Assembly (NCBI GenBank): GCA_036936605.1
Contig: JAUPFV010000001.1
Location: 156,769,187-156,833,186, forward strand
DNA from: Limnanthes douglasii subsp. nivea
Lineage: Eukaryota > Streptophyta > Magnoliopsida > Brassicales > Limnanthaceae
Direction: 5' to 3'
Length of the DNA stretch: 64,000 bases
Shown: positions 10,755 through 22,984 of the stretch, one piece after another
Numbering within the stretch: position 1 is the first letter of the stretch
Layout of the letters: every line of letters begins with the position of its first letter
Notes under the pieces: model-generated
Told to the model about the DNA's origin: nothing
Seen by the model: only the letters and a program-made list of their open reading frames with translations
Database searches by the model: none
Position numbers and translations under genes: made by a program

Positions 10755-11162
10755 GTTGAACATCAGTTCTTTCCAGATCTAGTTTGTGCTTACCCTTCGT
10801 TGTGGGAGTAACATATTCGTTATGAGAAGCAGCCTCAAGATGAGGAGTATGAGTTGTCAGAAAGGTTCTTCTTGGGGGTAATCCAAATATGGCTCCGACC
10901 CTTCGTGGTTTCTTTCCGTCAACAGGCTTATCAATGTTTTGAATATAACAAGAGTCGAAGAAATTATCTTCTTCACATGAGTCAAGAGAGGGGGAATAAG
11001 AAGGGTTTTTTTATCTCTTAATTATCTTCTTCACATGAGTCAACAGCATTGTTATTAGTCTAAACTATTTCGTATGCTCGTTTGATACAGGTTGAAAATT
11101 GATGAAAGACTTGAATGAGCTGAAACAGAAGCTCGAGGTGGAAGAGGAGAGTCAAGAGAGGG
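10755..11162. other. Spacer between small LTR element and duplicated block
   Basis: Non-coding in the forms I could read. It looks like fragmentary retroelement DNA, with GTCAAGAGAGGGGGAA repeated near 10981 and 11151, but no domain is recognisable. Confidence 0.35.
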
Positions 11163-13060
11163 GGAACAAGTGGCTATGTTTCCTTTAAGCTATTTGCTTC
11201 CCACAAACTGTCTTCAAGAAAGCCATCCAGAACATAACAAAGTTTTTATTAACCCCCACGATAGTCTATTATACCACTTCAAGACACTATCCTTGAAGGT
11301 CTGAGAAAAATCTTTGCATAATAACTTATAATCAGCATCATCAAAACTCATCATATAATTCTTGAACTGCTCAAGATATTATCTGGATCATTGCTCCCAT
11401 TATATTTTTCTATTTTTGATATATAAAAGCGCATAGGTAGATGTTCAGACACGATTTTTGAAGTTAAGTTGCCTCCAATTGTATCCCTAACTAAATAGAT
11501 GATCTTCATTAGAGGTGGTGAATATACCTTGTTCCGACTGAACAACATATTTATCACTCAACAAGTGGTATATGATATGGTCAAGTGATCCTTTCAAATT
11601 TCCATGATATTTTTTTTTTATATTTACCTTGTTGATACTTCTTATTTCCTGAAGAATCCTGCTTACTCGATTTGTGGTGTCTATTCTAATATTTTTTAGA
11701 TTGACGCTTTTCTAGATGGCTTTCATTTTTTCTTATGATAATGCTTACTGCTCAAAGATCTTAAAGAAATTTCAACATTTGAAGTGATCCCTCACTAGAC
11801 TCGAAAAAATAAAATAATGTTTGGTTCGATGCTCTTTCTTATAAATTTGATGGTTTTAAGAGATTGGTCCCTTTGGTACTTCTTCGTACTATGCTGTGGA
11901 TTATTATCTGGCCCATCGGACTTTTGTTATTTTGATGAAATCTTCCTTATGAGAGCCTTTTTAGCTTGTCTTTAGGCTCTCAAAGCCTAAATTTCTCATC
12001 ATAATTGATATTTCTCCTCTTGCACGAGAAGTGTTTCTTCGTTTTCATCATTTACATGTGGGGTGTGGATATGTTTATCTTCGGTCCCGAATCCCTCATT
12101 CTCTGGGGGAGGATCTATTTGCATTTCATGATTCATCATTTGAAGGGCTCTGAAGGAAAATTTCATATGTAAGGTTTTGGATTTTGTTATTCGGGTACCT
12201 TACTCAATTACTCCCATTGTGTTCCCCAATTTGGTGGTGGTAATTCTTATTCGGAGGGTCTTTTGGTAATCTGAGAAAGAGTAATAGATATAAGGTAGAG
12301 AGTAAATAGATAATTTAGCTATTTAGTTATTATTTAGGGAGAGAAAGTTCCATCCTAATAAATGCATTCTCAGAAAGTATTTATAGGCTGACTTTAACCT
12401 AATGGTCTATTGGGCCAAACTGTATTCATAGGCCAAACCCAAAGTTCGAAAAACTCATTTGCCTTATTAATAATTATTAAGATAAATATAAAATAAATAA
12501 ATAATTAAATACATTATTATCACAAACAATAGTTAAATCAAATAACAAAAAGGGTATTAGCATTTGGACATATATGTCCATTGAAGATTTCAGACCTCAT
12601 CAATCATGGTACTTGTAATATTAATTATATATCTCTTTTTCTTCTTCTTATCCTTTTTTTTCTTTCTCATCTTCTTTTCATCTTCATCTTTTTCACGTTC
12701 CTTCTCATTTTTTATTATTTTCTTGTTTTTCCCTTTTTTTCTTTTTTTCTCTTCTTAGTGTTTCTCTTTCTTTTTCTTCTTCTTTTTTTTCTTCTTTTTT
12801 TCTCTTTCTCTTCTTGTTTTTTTTCTTCTTTCTCCTCTCCTTCTCTGTTTTTTCTTTCTTTTTTTTTTCATCTTTTTCATCTTATTCGTCTCACTTTTAC
12901 TCTGGTGGACAATGCTCTTATTATTTTTTCGCCGACGAACAATGTTCTTCTTCTTTTTTCTCCGACGGACAGCGTTGTTGTTCTTTTTTTCTTTTTTTCT
13001 CTTTTTTTTCGGTGGCGCGCTTTTTTCTTACAACCTAACTCCGATACCAATTATTGATAA
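11163..13060 (-). repeat. Duplicated block, copy 2
   Basis: Direct repeat of 7056-8940 with the same order: gag remnant, primer-binding site, LTR, pyrimidine tract, AT microsatellite. A 68-codon open segment is identical at the protein level in both copies (7244-7450 and 11351-11557). Confidence 0.9.
11166..12134 (-). pseudogene. Gypsy gag remnant, minus strand (copy 2)
   Basis: Near-identical to the gag remnant at 7059-8027, with the same stops and capsid words (SEHLPMRFYISKIEKYNGS). Here it is not joined to any plus-strand gag; the left neighbour is unrelated DNA. Confidence 0.7.
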
Positions 13061-13079
13061 TATATATATATATATATTA
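13057..13079. repeat. Short (AT)n tract ending copy 2
   Basis: About 20 bp of alternating TA at the boundary of the second duplicated block. Confidence 0.8.
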
Positions 13080-13514
13080 GAGTTTTTGAGTTATTAGAGT
13101 TTTTGGACTTAGAGTTGGATTATATTTAAGTTGTATTTATTAACCATAAAATATAAATTCAACAAAAACGATATATATATTGCTAAAAAAATCACTCGCA
13201 TTCTTATAAACATAATTATTCTATATAAAAGTATAGTATTTTCTCTCCAGTTTTCTTAATCCACCATCTAATTTGTTGAACGGGACGCTCAAACAAACTA
13301 ATTAACAAAAAGAACATTAAAATCTGTAATATTTATGGTAAAAAAAAACATAAAATCTCATCAAAGTACCAAATAATTATTAGGAGACTTACCAATAAAG
13401 ATCTATTTAACAAACATATTATACCCAAAAAAATTAAAGATTTTATACCTTAAATACCTTTCTAGGTAAGCAGCTTCTCTTTCTTTCTTTGTTTTTTTTT
13501 CTATTTTCATTTTT

Positions 13515-14290
13515 AAAAGTCCGTATCTTTTAAACCGTAATTTGGAAAAAAAAGTCTGAAAATACCATTAGTTTTGTTTTTTTTAAGACGAACAAAACTA
13601 GTACCATTCATGATATGTTTTGAATTTTTTTTAAAAAATATATATATTTTACACACGTTTTCAGTTATATGGTTTCGCATCTAGTGATTGGTTTCACATC
13701 TATCAAAATAAAGAAGATTTCGCATCTATCAAAATAAAGAGGTTTCTCATCTAGCAAAATAAAAAAGGTTTCGCATCTATCAAAATAAAGAAGGTTTGAC
13801 ATCAATCAAAGCAAAAAAGATTTAGCATCTATCAAAATAAAGAAGGTTTCGCATCTAGCAAAATAAAGAAGGTTTCGCATCTAGCACAACAAAACAGGTT
13901 TCGCATCTATCATAACGAAGAAGGTTTCGCATCTTCTTAGCGAAACCCTAAAAATGTTAAAACTTTAAAAGTCTGTATCTTTTAAACCGTAACTCGAAAA
14001 AAAAAATCCGAAAATACCGTTGGTTTTGTTTTTTTTAAGACGAACAAACTAGTACCACTCATGATATGTTATGAATTAAAAAAAATAAAATTTAGAACAA
14101 ATAACGTTTCGCATCTATCAAGAACGTGTTTTTTTGCATCTACTATTCCGAAAGATTACACGTTTCGCAACTATCAGTAGGTACAGATCCAAACGTTTCG
14201 CATCTATCACAAAATATGTTTTGCATCTACCAGTAAAAAAGCATACAGGTTTCGCATCTCCTTCACTGAAAAACCAAAACCTGTTACGCG
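13515..14290. repeat. Minisatellite of ~26-bp GTTTCGCATCTATC units within a 452-bp duplication
   Basis: Between 13664 and 13945 about eleven diverged units of a 26-bp word (GTTTCGCATCTATC then AAAATAAAGAAG) run head to tail, and further scattered units occur at 14107-14290. The segment just before the array (13515-13626, AAGTCCGTATCTTTTAAACC...) is repeated after it (13967-14076), so flank and array form a larger tandem unit of period 452 bp. There is no coding capacity. Confidence 0.85.
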
Positions 14291-15364
14291 TCTGAAAATC
14301 CCAAAAACACAAAATAAAACACAAAAACTAACGAAACACTAATACAATGCTACAAATATACTACATTACCATAATTCAAACTAAAAACTAACAAAAAATT
14401 CGACTCGAAACATTACGAAAACAGATATTAAAAAAAGAGATTTCGAGCTCAAATTCGAGTTTCAAACACACAAAACATTGAGTATCTTAGCATAATCAAG
14501 TAAAAACACAAATCAAAATCATATGAAAACAAAAGAAAAACAAAAAATCGAGTAAAAAAAAAGAAAGAATCGCCTAATACAGAGTTGTTTTATTCACGAA
14601 GAGAGAGAATTGTTTTTGGAGAAAATGGTGAATAATAGGTTTAAAAGCCTTTTATATTATAGAATAGGGGTATTTAGGGTATTAGTGGATCTTTAATAGT
14701 AAATATTTTACAAAAGGAGTCTTTTTTTGGAGATATATAAAAATATAGATTTTAATTGGATAATACTTTGGGTATTGGGTCTTAAATGATACTAAACCTA
14801 TAATTATATAAAGAATAAAATTTATTATTATAATCATAAAAACAACCAAAAATCGGATAGAATGTGTTTGAATAGATGTGTACACATATTTTTGAAAACT
14901 AAAATAGGAGACTTAATTTGTCTCTATTTACCCAAACATACCCCAACAGATCCATTTTACAAATAGATCCAACACATTTAAGAAAAGACTCAATTATCTA
15001 TAAAAACAAAACAATTACATCCTCAAATCAAAATATTTAACCCCAATTTCAAAATCAATTCTTTCTCTTCAAACTTTCTTTGTCATATTATCAAATTCAT
15101 TAAGAGTAAAATTGTATTTAAAATTTAAGTTTGGATTAATAGATAAATAAAATCATATCTTGGTAGATATTGGTAAAATCTATTTGAGACTGGACTTATT
15201 AGTAAATTGGATACGTTTTTGTACCCAATTGATATAAATCCCAACTAAAAATCTCAACCGGTCCCAATCCAAACCCCTCTAGAAACGGTTAACATTCTGT
15301 AACGGGAAAGGGTCGGGAATTTGTTCAAGGGGACCTAACACGAGTCAAACAGTATGGCTATCTC
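14291..15364. other. AT-rich upstream region of the receptor kinase gene
   Basis: No coding or repeat feature was recognised. The last few hundred bases are the presumed promoter of the gene at 15420. Confidence 0.5.
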
Positions 15365-15372
15365 TATTTAAA
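15365..15372 (+). promoter_or_regulatory. Possible TATA box of the receptor kinase gene
   Basis: TATTTAAA lies 55 bp upstream of the start codon at 15420. It is the best TATA-like word close to the gene, but a leader of only about 25 bases would be short. Confidence 0.35.
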
Positions 15373-15419
15373 TGGTTTAGTCATTGTTGCTCTACAGTAT
15401 CAAAAACCAATATCCAAAT

Positions 15420-18400
15420 ATGAAGATGGATCTTAATCACCTGTTTCTATTACTTGTTACGTTTTTCGTTACAGAACTGGTCCAAGCTCAAAATCAAACA
15501 GGTGAAAATTTGTGCAAGCCTAGCCATATCCATATGAAATTAAAAATTATCTAGTGTCTTCTCTTATTCATTTTTGTGGTTGTGCAGGATTCATCAGTTT
15601 ATCTTGTGGCCTAATCCCAAAAGACCTCGTGTACACAGAGAAATCAACAAACATAAACTATACTTCTGATACAACTTACATTAACTACGGCGTCAGTAAG
15701 AGCGTCAAATCAGAAATTATAAGCCATTTCCAGCAGCAGATGTGGTCTCTGAGAAGCTTTCCGGAAGGAATCCGAAACTGTTACCAATTTAATCTCACAA
15801 AGGATCACAGATATTTGATCAAAGCAAGTTTCCTGTACGGAGACTACGATGGTCATGCCATGTTACCAAGCTTTGATGTGTATTTAGGTCCTAACCTTTG
15901 GTCTTCGGTGAAAATAAGCAATGCCTCAAAGGGTCAAAGCTCCGAGATTACTCATGTCTTAACATCAACCCGTTTACAGATATGCCTGGTAAAAACAGGA
16001 AACACAATACCTTTCATAAACTCACTTGAAATAAGACCTCTGCCATCTGATATATACCAAACTCAATCCGGATCACTGGTGACCTACGGGAGGTTTTATC
16101 AGGCAAACTATCCCAATTATATCAGGTTAGCTCTCTTTTCTCTGCAATTTCATACTTGCCCATGATTGTACCACTCAATAAAAAAAATAGAATCAAAGCT
16201 AGCGAGACAGTAATAGACAGCCACCATGGCTTGTGGCACCCACGTGGGATTTTCAAAATGAAACGTTGTAATAGCCACCACACAAGCAATCTAACTGAAT
16301 TCGGTTAAAATATACAGTGTATATATGACATAATTAAGATATACATATAACTAAAGCACAAAGCAATACCGGAAGCCAATCTGTAATTCAAATGACACAA
16401 TCCATTTATGAAAATCGAAAAGCTACCTGTTCTGTAGTGAAAATATAAACTAATGATCTTATGGGAAAAAAAACAAGTGAAACTATATTGGAGAGAAGGA
16501 GAGAACAAGGTTGGTGGTGTTTGGTGCAAGTAATTGCTTTAGATAGGATGCTTCTTAGTTGCTTCATACTCAGATATGGCCTGGACTGGTGCCCAGCACC
16601 CACCCCCCTGACCAATCTATATAAAGCTTATTTTCCTGCAAATGTTAACCAATTTCGAACATTTTCCCCCTACTGGCTGCCTTTGTGATGCTCTTATTAT
16701 AATTTGCTAAGTTGAAGAAGATTTTTTTCAGGTTTTATGAAGATATATATGATCGTAATTGGACTCCATATTTGCCTAACGACTGGACAGGCATAAGCAC
16801 CACTAGTGACGTGGCTACAAAAAGTAACTTCAATCCACCAGACCGCGCTCTAAGAAATGCAGCAACCCCTAAAGATGGTAGTAACCCATTGAGAATTTTG
16901 ATAAATTCGAATAATACTTTATATGTATACATGCACTTCGCTGAACTTGAAGTCCTAAAATCCAATGAGTCAAGACAATTCAGTATTACATGCAACGATG
17001 CGTACTTTGACGAGCTTGTCAAACCCGAATACCTGAGTTTGACCACTTCATACAACGATCGAGCATTGTATTCCGAGAACGGAAAGTACGATTTTGTACT
17101 TGAAAAGACAGAAAGTTCAACTCATCCGCCTCTTTTGAATGCATTCGAAGTGTACACGACGATAGAATTCTTACAGTTGGAAACGGATTCCATTGAAGGT
17201 ATGATAATATCTGTCAAATTTGCAGTCGTCTTTCAGTATAGTATCGATATTAATATGTATTGTTAACTATTTTATATGTGCCAGTTGATGCAATCATGAA
17301 TGTAAAAGCTGTATACGAAGTTAATCAAATCAGCTGGCAAGGAGATCCGTGTGCCCCTAAACTATTCTTGTGGGATGGACTAAATTGCAGCTACCCTCTT
17401 GGTGATTTCCCCCGGATCACATCCTTGTAAGTTTTTGGACTTTAGGTAACTTATTTAGTAGGTTAATTATTAACTTGAAGATTCTAACAAAATCAATATG
17501 AATATAGGAACTTGTCATCAAGGGGACTCACAGGGGACATAGCACCCTATCTATCAAATCTGACGCAATTAGTAAATCTGTTAGTATCTCATATCTCATA
17601 ACTCGACTCTAGCTGTAGTGTCCATACTGCTAAATAACATTAATGTTCAAATTTGTGTCCAAATGGCAGGGACTTGTCAAACAACCATTTTACAGGAGAA
17701 GTGCCACCATTTCTAGCTCAGTTAAAATTCTTGAAGTTTTTGTAAGTAACTTGTTTAAAAGTAAGGAACTTTCTTTACGTTTAGGGCTTTATAACCAAAC
17801 TTGTTTCCTTTCTTTCTAGAAACTTGAGTTCAAATCAGCTTAAGGGTTCAATCCCAGCAGGTCTCCTCGAAAAACAAAAGAAAGGATCATTAACATTCAG
17901 GTGATATAGAGTAACAATCCATTTATGTTCTCTTATCTCAACAGTTAAAACATATATTAAGATTACTTTATTTATTTAAGCCACATATCTTGTTTGGATA
18001 AATTACTGTCTTGCACTTGTGATTCGAACCGTCATTAATTGTTTTTTGTTTTGATATAAAAATTCAAGCTTCGGAGGAAATTCTGTTCTTTGTGAGTCAT
18101 ATTCATGTGACGAAGAAGTCAGGAATGTAAAGAAACACAGCATTCTCATTCCAGTACTGCCAGTGGTTGCAGTGTTGGTTGTCGTCGCCGTTGCATTAGC
18201 TACCTTTTTCATAATCAGAAGGAGAAGAAATTCTATAAACCAAGGTACCACCATTAGTATCAACAGAGCAGTTTTGAATGTAATTTCATAAGTCTATAAT
18301 TTTAAACATACTTTTGAGCCTCCGCTATCACCAGGCAAGAAGTATGTCTCAAAAACACCCTTCCAATCTGTTCTAGAAACAAAGGGCCGGAGATTCTCCT

Positions 18401-19702
18401 ATTCGGAGATCGTTAAGATTACAAATAACTTTGAGAAAGTTCTTGGAAAAGGAGGCTATGGAATGGTTTATCACGGCTATTTAGACGATGTTCAAGTAGC
18501 TGTTAAGATGCTCTCTCAATCATCTGCTCAGGGTTATAAAGAATTCAAGACAGAGGTATTTGGTCTTTTCATCTGCATTAACCTTGCAACTACAATAATG
18601 TTCATCAGACTTGATTTTTTAACTTTTTACGTTAAGTTAAAAATGTACGAGTTTTTTAGGTGGAACTTCTGTTGCGAGTCCATCATAGAAATTTGGTGAG
18701 CCTTGTTGGATATTGCGACGAAGGCGATAACATGTCACTTATCTACGAGTTCATGGCTAATGGAGACTTGAAAGAGTATCTCTCTGGTAATATATACTAA
18801 TTCGAACTAGTAACATATAATACGAAAGGTAAATTCTTCTCCAATAAAATATATGAAATGTATAGGAAAGCGTGGGAATAACACACTGAACTGGAAAGAG
18901 AGATTGCAAATAGCTGCCGAGGCAGCACAAGGTATTTATTTATCCGGCCATTGTTTTGCTTTGAGATCTCTTGTAAATATATTTTTTGGTCATAAGTGGA
19001 TAAGGATTATTAACACAGGACTGGAATATTTGCACCATGGGTGCAAGCCACCCATAGTCCACAGAGACGTCAAAGCTACTAACATTTTACTAAACGAACA
19101 CTTTCAAGCAAAACTTGGTGATTTTGGGCTCTCAAAATCTTTCTCCACCGATGGTGAAACTCATGTTTCAACCATGGTTGCTGGTACACCAGGGTACCTT
19201 GATCCCGAGTAAGTAAATTGAACACTATAAAATTCATTTTTCTAATGATATTTAATTACACTAGATGTCAGCTTTAGTGTGGTTCTTATGCAGATATTAT
19301 AAAACAAACTGGCTAACGGAGAAGAGCGATGTATATAGCTTTGGGGTTGCATTAATGGAAATAATTGTAAATCAACCGGTGATTGATAAAACTCGCGCGA
19401 AGGCTCATATTACCGACTGGGTTGGTATGATTCTTTTGAAAGGGGACATCAAAAGTATAATTGATCCCAAGTTAGAAGGTGATTATGATACTAACAACGT
19501 GTGGAAGGCTATTGAGGTGGCTATGAATTGTGTGAATCCATCTGGTAGCAGACGGCCAACAATGACATTCGTTGCGGCTGAATTACACGAGTGTTTAACA
19601 GCTGAGATAGCAAGGAAAGAAGGGAGTCAAAACATGAAATCAACGAATTCGATCGAGGTCAGTCTGTCTTCCGGTTATGAATATGCTCCTGGAGCAAGGT
19701 AA
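15420..19702 (+). CDS. Malectin-like LRR receptor-like serine/threonine kinase (LRR-RLK subfamily I), 13 exons
   Basis: A plasma-membrane receptor kinase of the family that includes Arabidopsis IOS1, FRK1/SIF and At1g51xxx proteins, which sense extracellular or cell-wall signals and act in defence and growth. Exons by splice sites: 15420-15501, 15588-16125, 16732-17198, 17285-17426, 17508-17579, 17670-17741, 17820-17900, 18069-18244, 18335-18555, 18660-18786, 18866-18931, 19019-19208, 19294-19702. They total 2643 nt (880 residues plus stop), the normal family length. In order: signal peptide (1-24), malectin-like domain (about 28-360), two to three LRRs (about 410-484, [16 protein letters not shown]), membrane helix (about 509-532), and kinase. 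The kinase has Gly loop [13 protein letters not shown] lysine, [11 protein letters not shown] and GTPGYLDPE, so it is an RD-type kinase with all catalytic residues. Introns are GT-AG and frames join cleanly, so it looks functional. Intron 2 (606 bp) is the longest. Confidence 0.93.
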
Positions 19703-20954
19703 GGGTCCAAAGATTTCATCTCTTAATGGTTGTACAATGCCAACAAATATATATGAAACAATGTCTACAACATTAATATATCGAGTAGTCATATATATTC
19801 ACCTCTTTCATATCTGCGTCTATAATCATATTACCAAGTTTATATGTAAGATCATAATTCAATCTAAAGTTTGAAATTTGCTTCTATGGTATATATTAAC
19901 AATATCATAACGACCTGATTTGTTAAGTCCAAAACAGATTGGTGTAGTTTCTTAATAATTTCATTCAATAACTTCATCATTAGTTCCAAGTTTCAGAAAT
20001 AGAATCAGGGGATGTATTTGATTTACTATACACATTAATAGTAAATCTGTAAGCAAGAATCTATAAACCAAGTCTCCTTACTTGCAAACCAAGTTTCCAT
20101 GTAGTACGTTGTCGTACTCAAACCATTACAAACATGTACCAGCCATTTTGATTTCATCAGAATTTGAACTTTCCTATAACCCTGCTGCTGCCAACTTTAA
20201 TGTAATTCCACGCCTCAATTATAGTCTTATAGCCCACACCTACAAAATATGCAATGTTCAACTCTTTCGATCACCGCCTAATATTACTTTTACAGTTCGA
20301 TGTAGTATTTTGTTACGTCGAAATGTATGTACCTTATACATTTTAGTAGTTAAAACTTTAATATTTTTTATTTTTTATTTTTTACATTAGATGTTAGATA
20401 AAATCTAAATCTAAAACCTAATATAAAAGCCGGCAATCATGTTTTGGTAGTCTTATATATGTTGCTATTATTTTAATTTTTTATATCACTCTTTTAAGGA
20501 ACGTGTCATCAATACAATAAGACTTCTCTAATTTCGTTGACATTATATTTTTATTGAACCATATTAATTTGTGTTTTTTTTCATTTTATGTATGTTTTTT
20601 ATATTTAATTTTAGCACCACAAGTTCTTTAAGATTTTTTTTTTTAACAAATTGGGCCTTTAATTATGGGTTGAGTAAATATACACGCGGCAATCAGCTTC
20701 GCGAACAAAAATCGTCCCTAAATGAAACCCTAAATCTTCTCTCTTCTCCTTCAGATCTCCTTCTCGACCAGAAAACCAAAATCAGACTCGAAATCGACCA
20801 AATTCTACCAGAATAATCAGCTTTTCAATCCATTAGAGTCAATAATCCCAATTTTGCATGATTCGGGAAGCAATTGGGGAAGACAAACGACTGAGCCCAA
20901 TTAATAATCGACATCTTTATTGTTTGATTCTCATGTAACAGACACCCAGACCCT
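19703..20954. other. Intergenic, with a telobox-containing leader-like segment
   Basis: No gene was recognised. AAACCCTAA at 20725-20733 is a telobox, followed by CTTCTCTCTTCTCC, resembling the 5' leader of plant translation-related genes. No coding exon clearly follows, so it may be a captured or orphan promoter. Confidence 0.35.
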
Positions 20955-21467
20955 CTAAAACGGTGATAGCATAGAGTTTATTAGGATTTCAGTTCCCTCG
21001 AGGACCAGATTCTTATTGAACTCTTGAGTGTGCTTCAACATCCAGCCTGCTGCTGCATTTTGTTCTCTGAAAACATGGGTTATCCTCATGTTTGAGGAGA
21101 TGAGCTTATAACAGCAATTTATCAAAGCTTTAAGAAACCAGGGAGCTTTACTATTGGAAGCATTTGAGTCAGTGTGCTGGAATCCGTTTCGACGTCTAAA
21201 CTGTTGATTCCTTTTTCATTGCACAGTAAGAGACCTTCCAGCATCGCTCTGGTCTCTGCAATTATAGGTCCTTCCTTTGCCATATATTGAGCCACAGCTG
21301 AACAAGACTTTCCCAGTGGAATCTGTGACTAAGCCACCTGCAAAGCATTCACCAGTCCCATCGCAAGCCCCATCAGAATTGAGTTTGTATCGACCTAGCT
21401 TGGGGCACACCCAGCTAAGTGAGACTAGGATGTTTGGCCTGACTAGCTGATTAATACAGCCAATCAA
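20955..21467 (-). pseudogene. RNase H-like domain fragment of a LINE (RVT_3 type)
   Basis: On the minus strand: WVCPKLGRYKLNSDGACDGT, FAGGLVTDSTGKVLF, then after a frameshift AMLEGLLLCNEKGINSLDVE and TDSSTL, and finally HVFREQNAAAGWML with a stop at 20955. These are the DG, E and TDS blocks and the C-terminal H...N...A motif of plant non-LTR RNase H domains. It has the same orientation as the LINE at 22985-26888 and would lie downstream of its RT. It may be the 3' end of that element, separated by the LTR element in between, or a separate fragment. Confidence 0.6.
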
Positions 21468-21548
21468 TATGCCAATGTCTCTGTCCCTATCCTAGTGCTT
21501 TAATTTTAACAAATTAGCTCTGTCTAATCCTGAGAGTATATAGATTAT

Positions 21549-22593
21549 GTGACCAATCATACTCTCAAATTTATCTCTTTATTCTCCATCTTCCTCCTTG
21601 CATTCCAAATTACCCAAACAACAATTAAGGAGTTTCATGCTCAAATTGCACCAGCTGTCGATCTTAGTTGTGATGCTAAAACTGTGTCTGACTCCGTGTT
21701 TGACAAACCAGTCTATGATACAAATATTTTTGAAGATGTATCTGAGTTGGTATTTGACAAACCAGTCTACGATGAGTATGATGATGATTGGGATGATGAA
21801 GATCTAATTGATATTGAGGAGAAACTTGTAGATCGAGATATTGTCTCAGGCTTCAATACAGCAGACTACATCGCTTCAGACCTTCTATTGAAGAAGCACT
21901 GCAAACTAGCAGATTTTATTGTGGAGATGCATCTTCCAGGTATTTTATGTTATCCTAAAATCAAACCTTTGATTCGGTTTTTGGTGGATGCATGTTCTCG
22001 TATTAGAAAATGGAAGATGATATTTTTGTGTTTGAGATTATGAATAAATTGATAAAATAAAAGAATAGTGTTTTAATGGATAAAAGACTAGGTTTTATAA
22101 TGAAACCTGGAGGATTTTTGTGTGATGGTTGGGGAAATAAAAGAAAGTGTTACAAGTTAAAAATAGAAGATTGTAGTGTTTTGAATCTGCTGGCAGATAT
22201 ATACTCTGAAGAACTTGAGAAGCCATGTACAATTCAACAAAGAGGAATTGTTCCTTTCTGCAAGGGTTTTGATGTGATACAACAAGCACAGTCTGGAACT
22301 GGAAAGACAACAACTTTTTGCACGTGCAAAGGTGATGTTGTGCTTAGTAAATGGGTTGAAAAAGCAGACATAGAACAAGGGGTGGAGTATATCTTGATAC
22401 TGGTGACCACAGTACTGCTGATGACATGGTAAAGAGGGACAAAGCTGAGAAACCACTTCTTGACAAGAGGTGCAGCATTCAGATTCTCACCTCTTATACC
22501 CTTATCATCGGTGAACACGCCAATGTTTTTGCAGTTCTTTCAATGTTTCAGCGTTTCGAATTTGAGGTCGAATTCTTCCCAACCGGGGAAGGA
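21549..22593 (+). pseudogene. 3' internal part of an LTR retroelement with an acidic reading frame
   Basis: The frame from 21549 encodes a hydrophobic start (FISLFSIFLLAFQ), then a repeated acidic motif (VFDKPVYDTN and VFDKPVYDEYDDDWDDEDL) and TADYIASDLLLKKHCKLADF. The 3' end (NLRSNSSQPGKDDVA) matches the pol tail seen in the small element at 10390-10436 and runs into the polypurine tract CCGGGGAAGGA before an LTR. Between them sits an eIF4A-like segment. I read it as the 3' half of a retroelement that picked up host sequence. The acidic frame itself is unrecognised; its resemblance to chromovirus gag/pol linkers is a guess. Confidence 0.4.
22181..22322 (+). pseudogene. TIF4A: eIF4A (DEAD-box translation factor) fragment
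   Basis: About 45 codons match the N-terminal part of eIF4[21 protein letters not shown] then [20 protein letters not shown] and KTTTFC. This covers the Q motif (FEKP...IQQRGIVP) and the Walker A motif (AQSGTGKT). Family eIF4A has GFEKPSAIQQRG, so a few residues are changed. Homology stops sharply after TFC, before motif Ia, and no other eIF4A exon is present. It is in the same strand and neighbourhood as an LTR-element 3' end, so capture by a retroelement is likely. It cannot make a helicase. Confidence 0.8.
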
Positions 22594-22981
22594 TGATGTA
22601 GCGAAGACTGCGAACAGACTGGTTTCTTTCTTAGGTATCAGAATTGGGTCAAACAGGTACTCAAATCGAAGATTTCGACGAGCCCATCAGATTTCAAAAA
22701 TGTGACATTGTCACAAAGTTTGATACCCAGATTCGACCTGTAGAGCCTTCGAAAACTAGTTGTAATATTTTAGTGTTATTCTATTTTAAAACATTTATGT
22801 AATTTTCCTTATTTGGAATTAGGGTTTTGGGTCATGCTATATAAAGCATCCTATACCCTATTTTACCGTCATACTTTGATTAATTGAATTTTGAGAATTA
22901 TTATTCTTAGTCTCCTTATTTCTCTAACCTAGGGTTAGGGTTTTATCGTTGTCTGTTTCTTCTATTTCCGCCACGCTACCA
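22594..22981 (+). mobile_element. 3' LTR of a degraded retroelement (same family as 9562-10754)
   Basis: It begins TGATGTAGCG directly after the polypurine tract GGGGAAGGA and ends CTACCA. Shared landmarks with the LTRs at 9562 and 10424 are TGATGTAGC, a TATATAAAG box (here at about 22840), repeated GGGTTAGGGTTTTATC and a closing TTCTATTTCCG. The next base to the right is LINE coding DNA on the other strand, so this element appears to have inserted into the LINE. No 5' LTR was found. Confidence 0.65.
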
Positions 22982-22984
22982 GGT

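Noticed and set aside
13664..13945. Regularly spaced repeats resembling a CRISPR array
   Set aside because: Units are directly adjacent and diverged, with no unique spacers, in a plant genome; it is a minisatellite.
16600..16640. TATATAAAG-like box suggesting a second promoter inside the receptor kinase gene
   Set aside because: It lies in intron 2 and the exons on both sides join in frame as one family-length protein.
21549..22043. Possible secreted acidic host protein (hydrophobic start, DKPVYD repeats)
   Set aside because: Its position just upstream of an LTR 3' end and shared pol-tail sequence favour a retroelement remnant; no host family was recognised.
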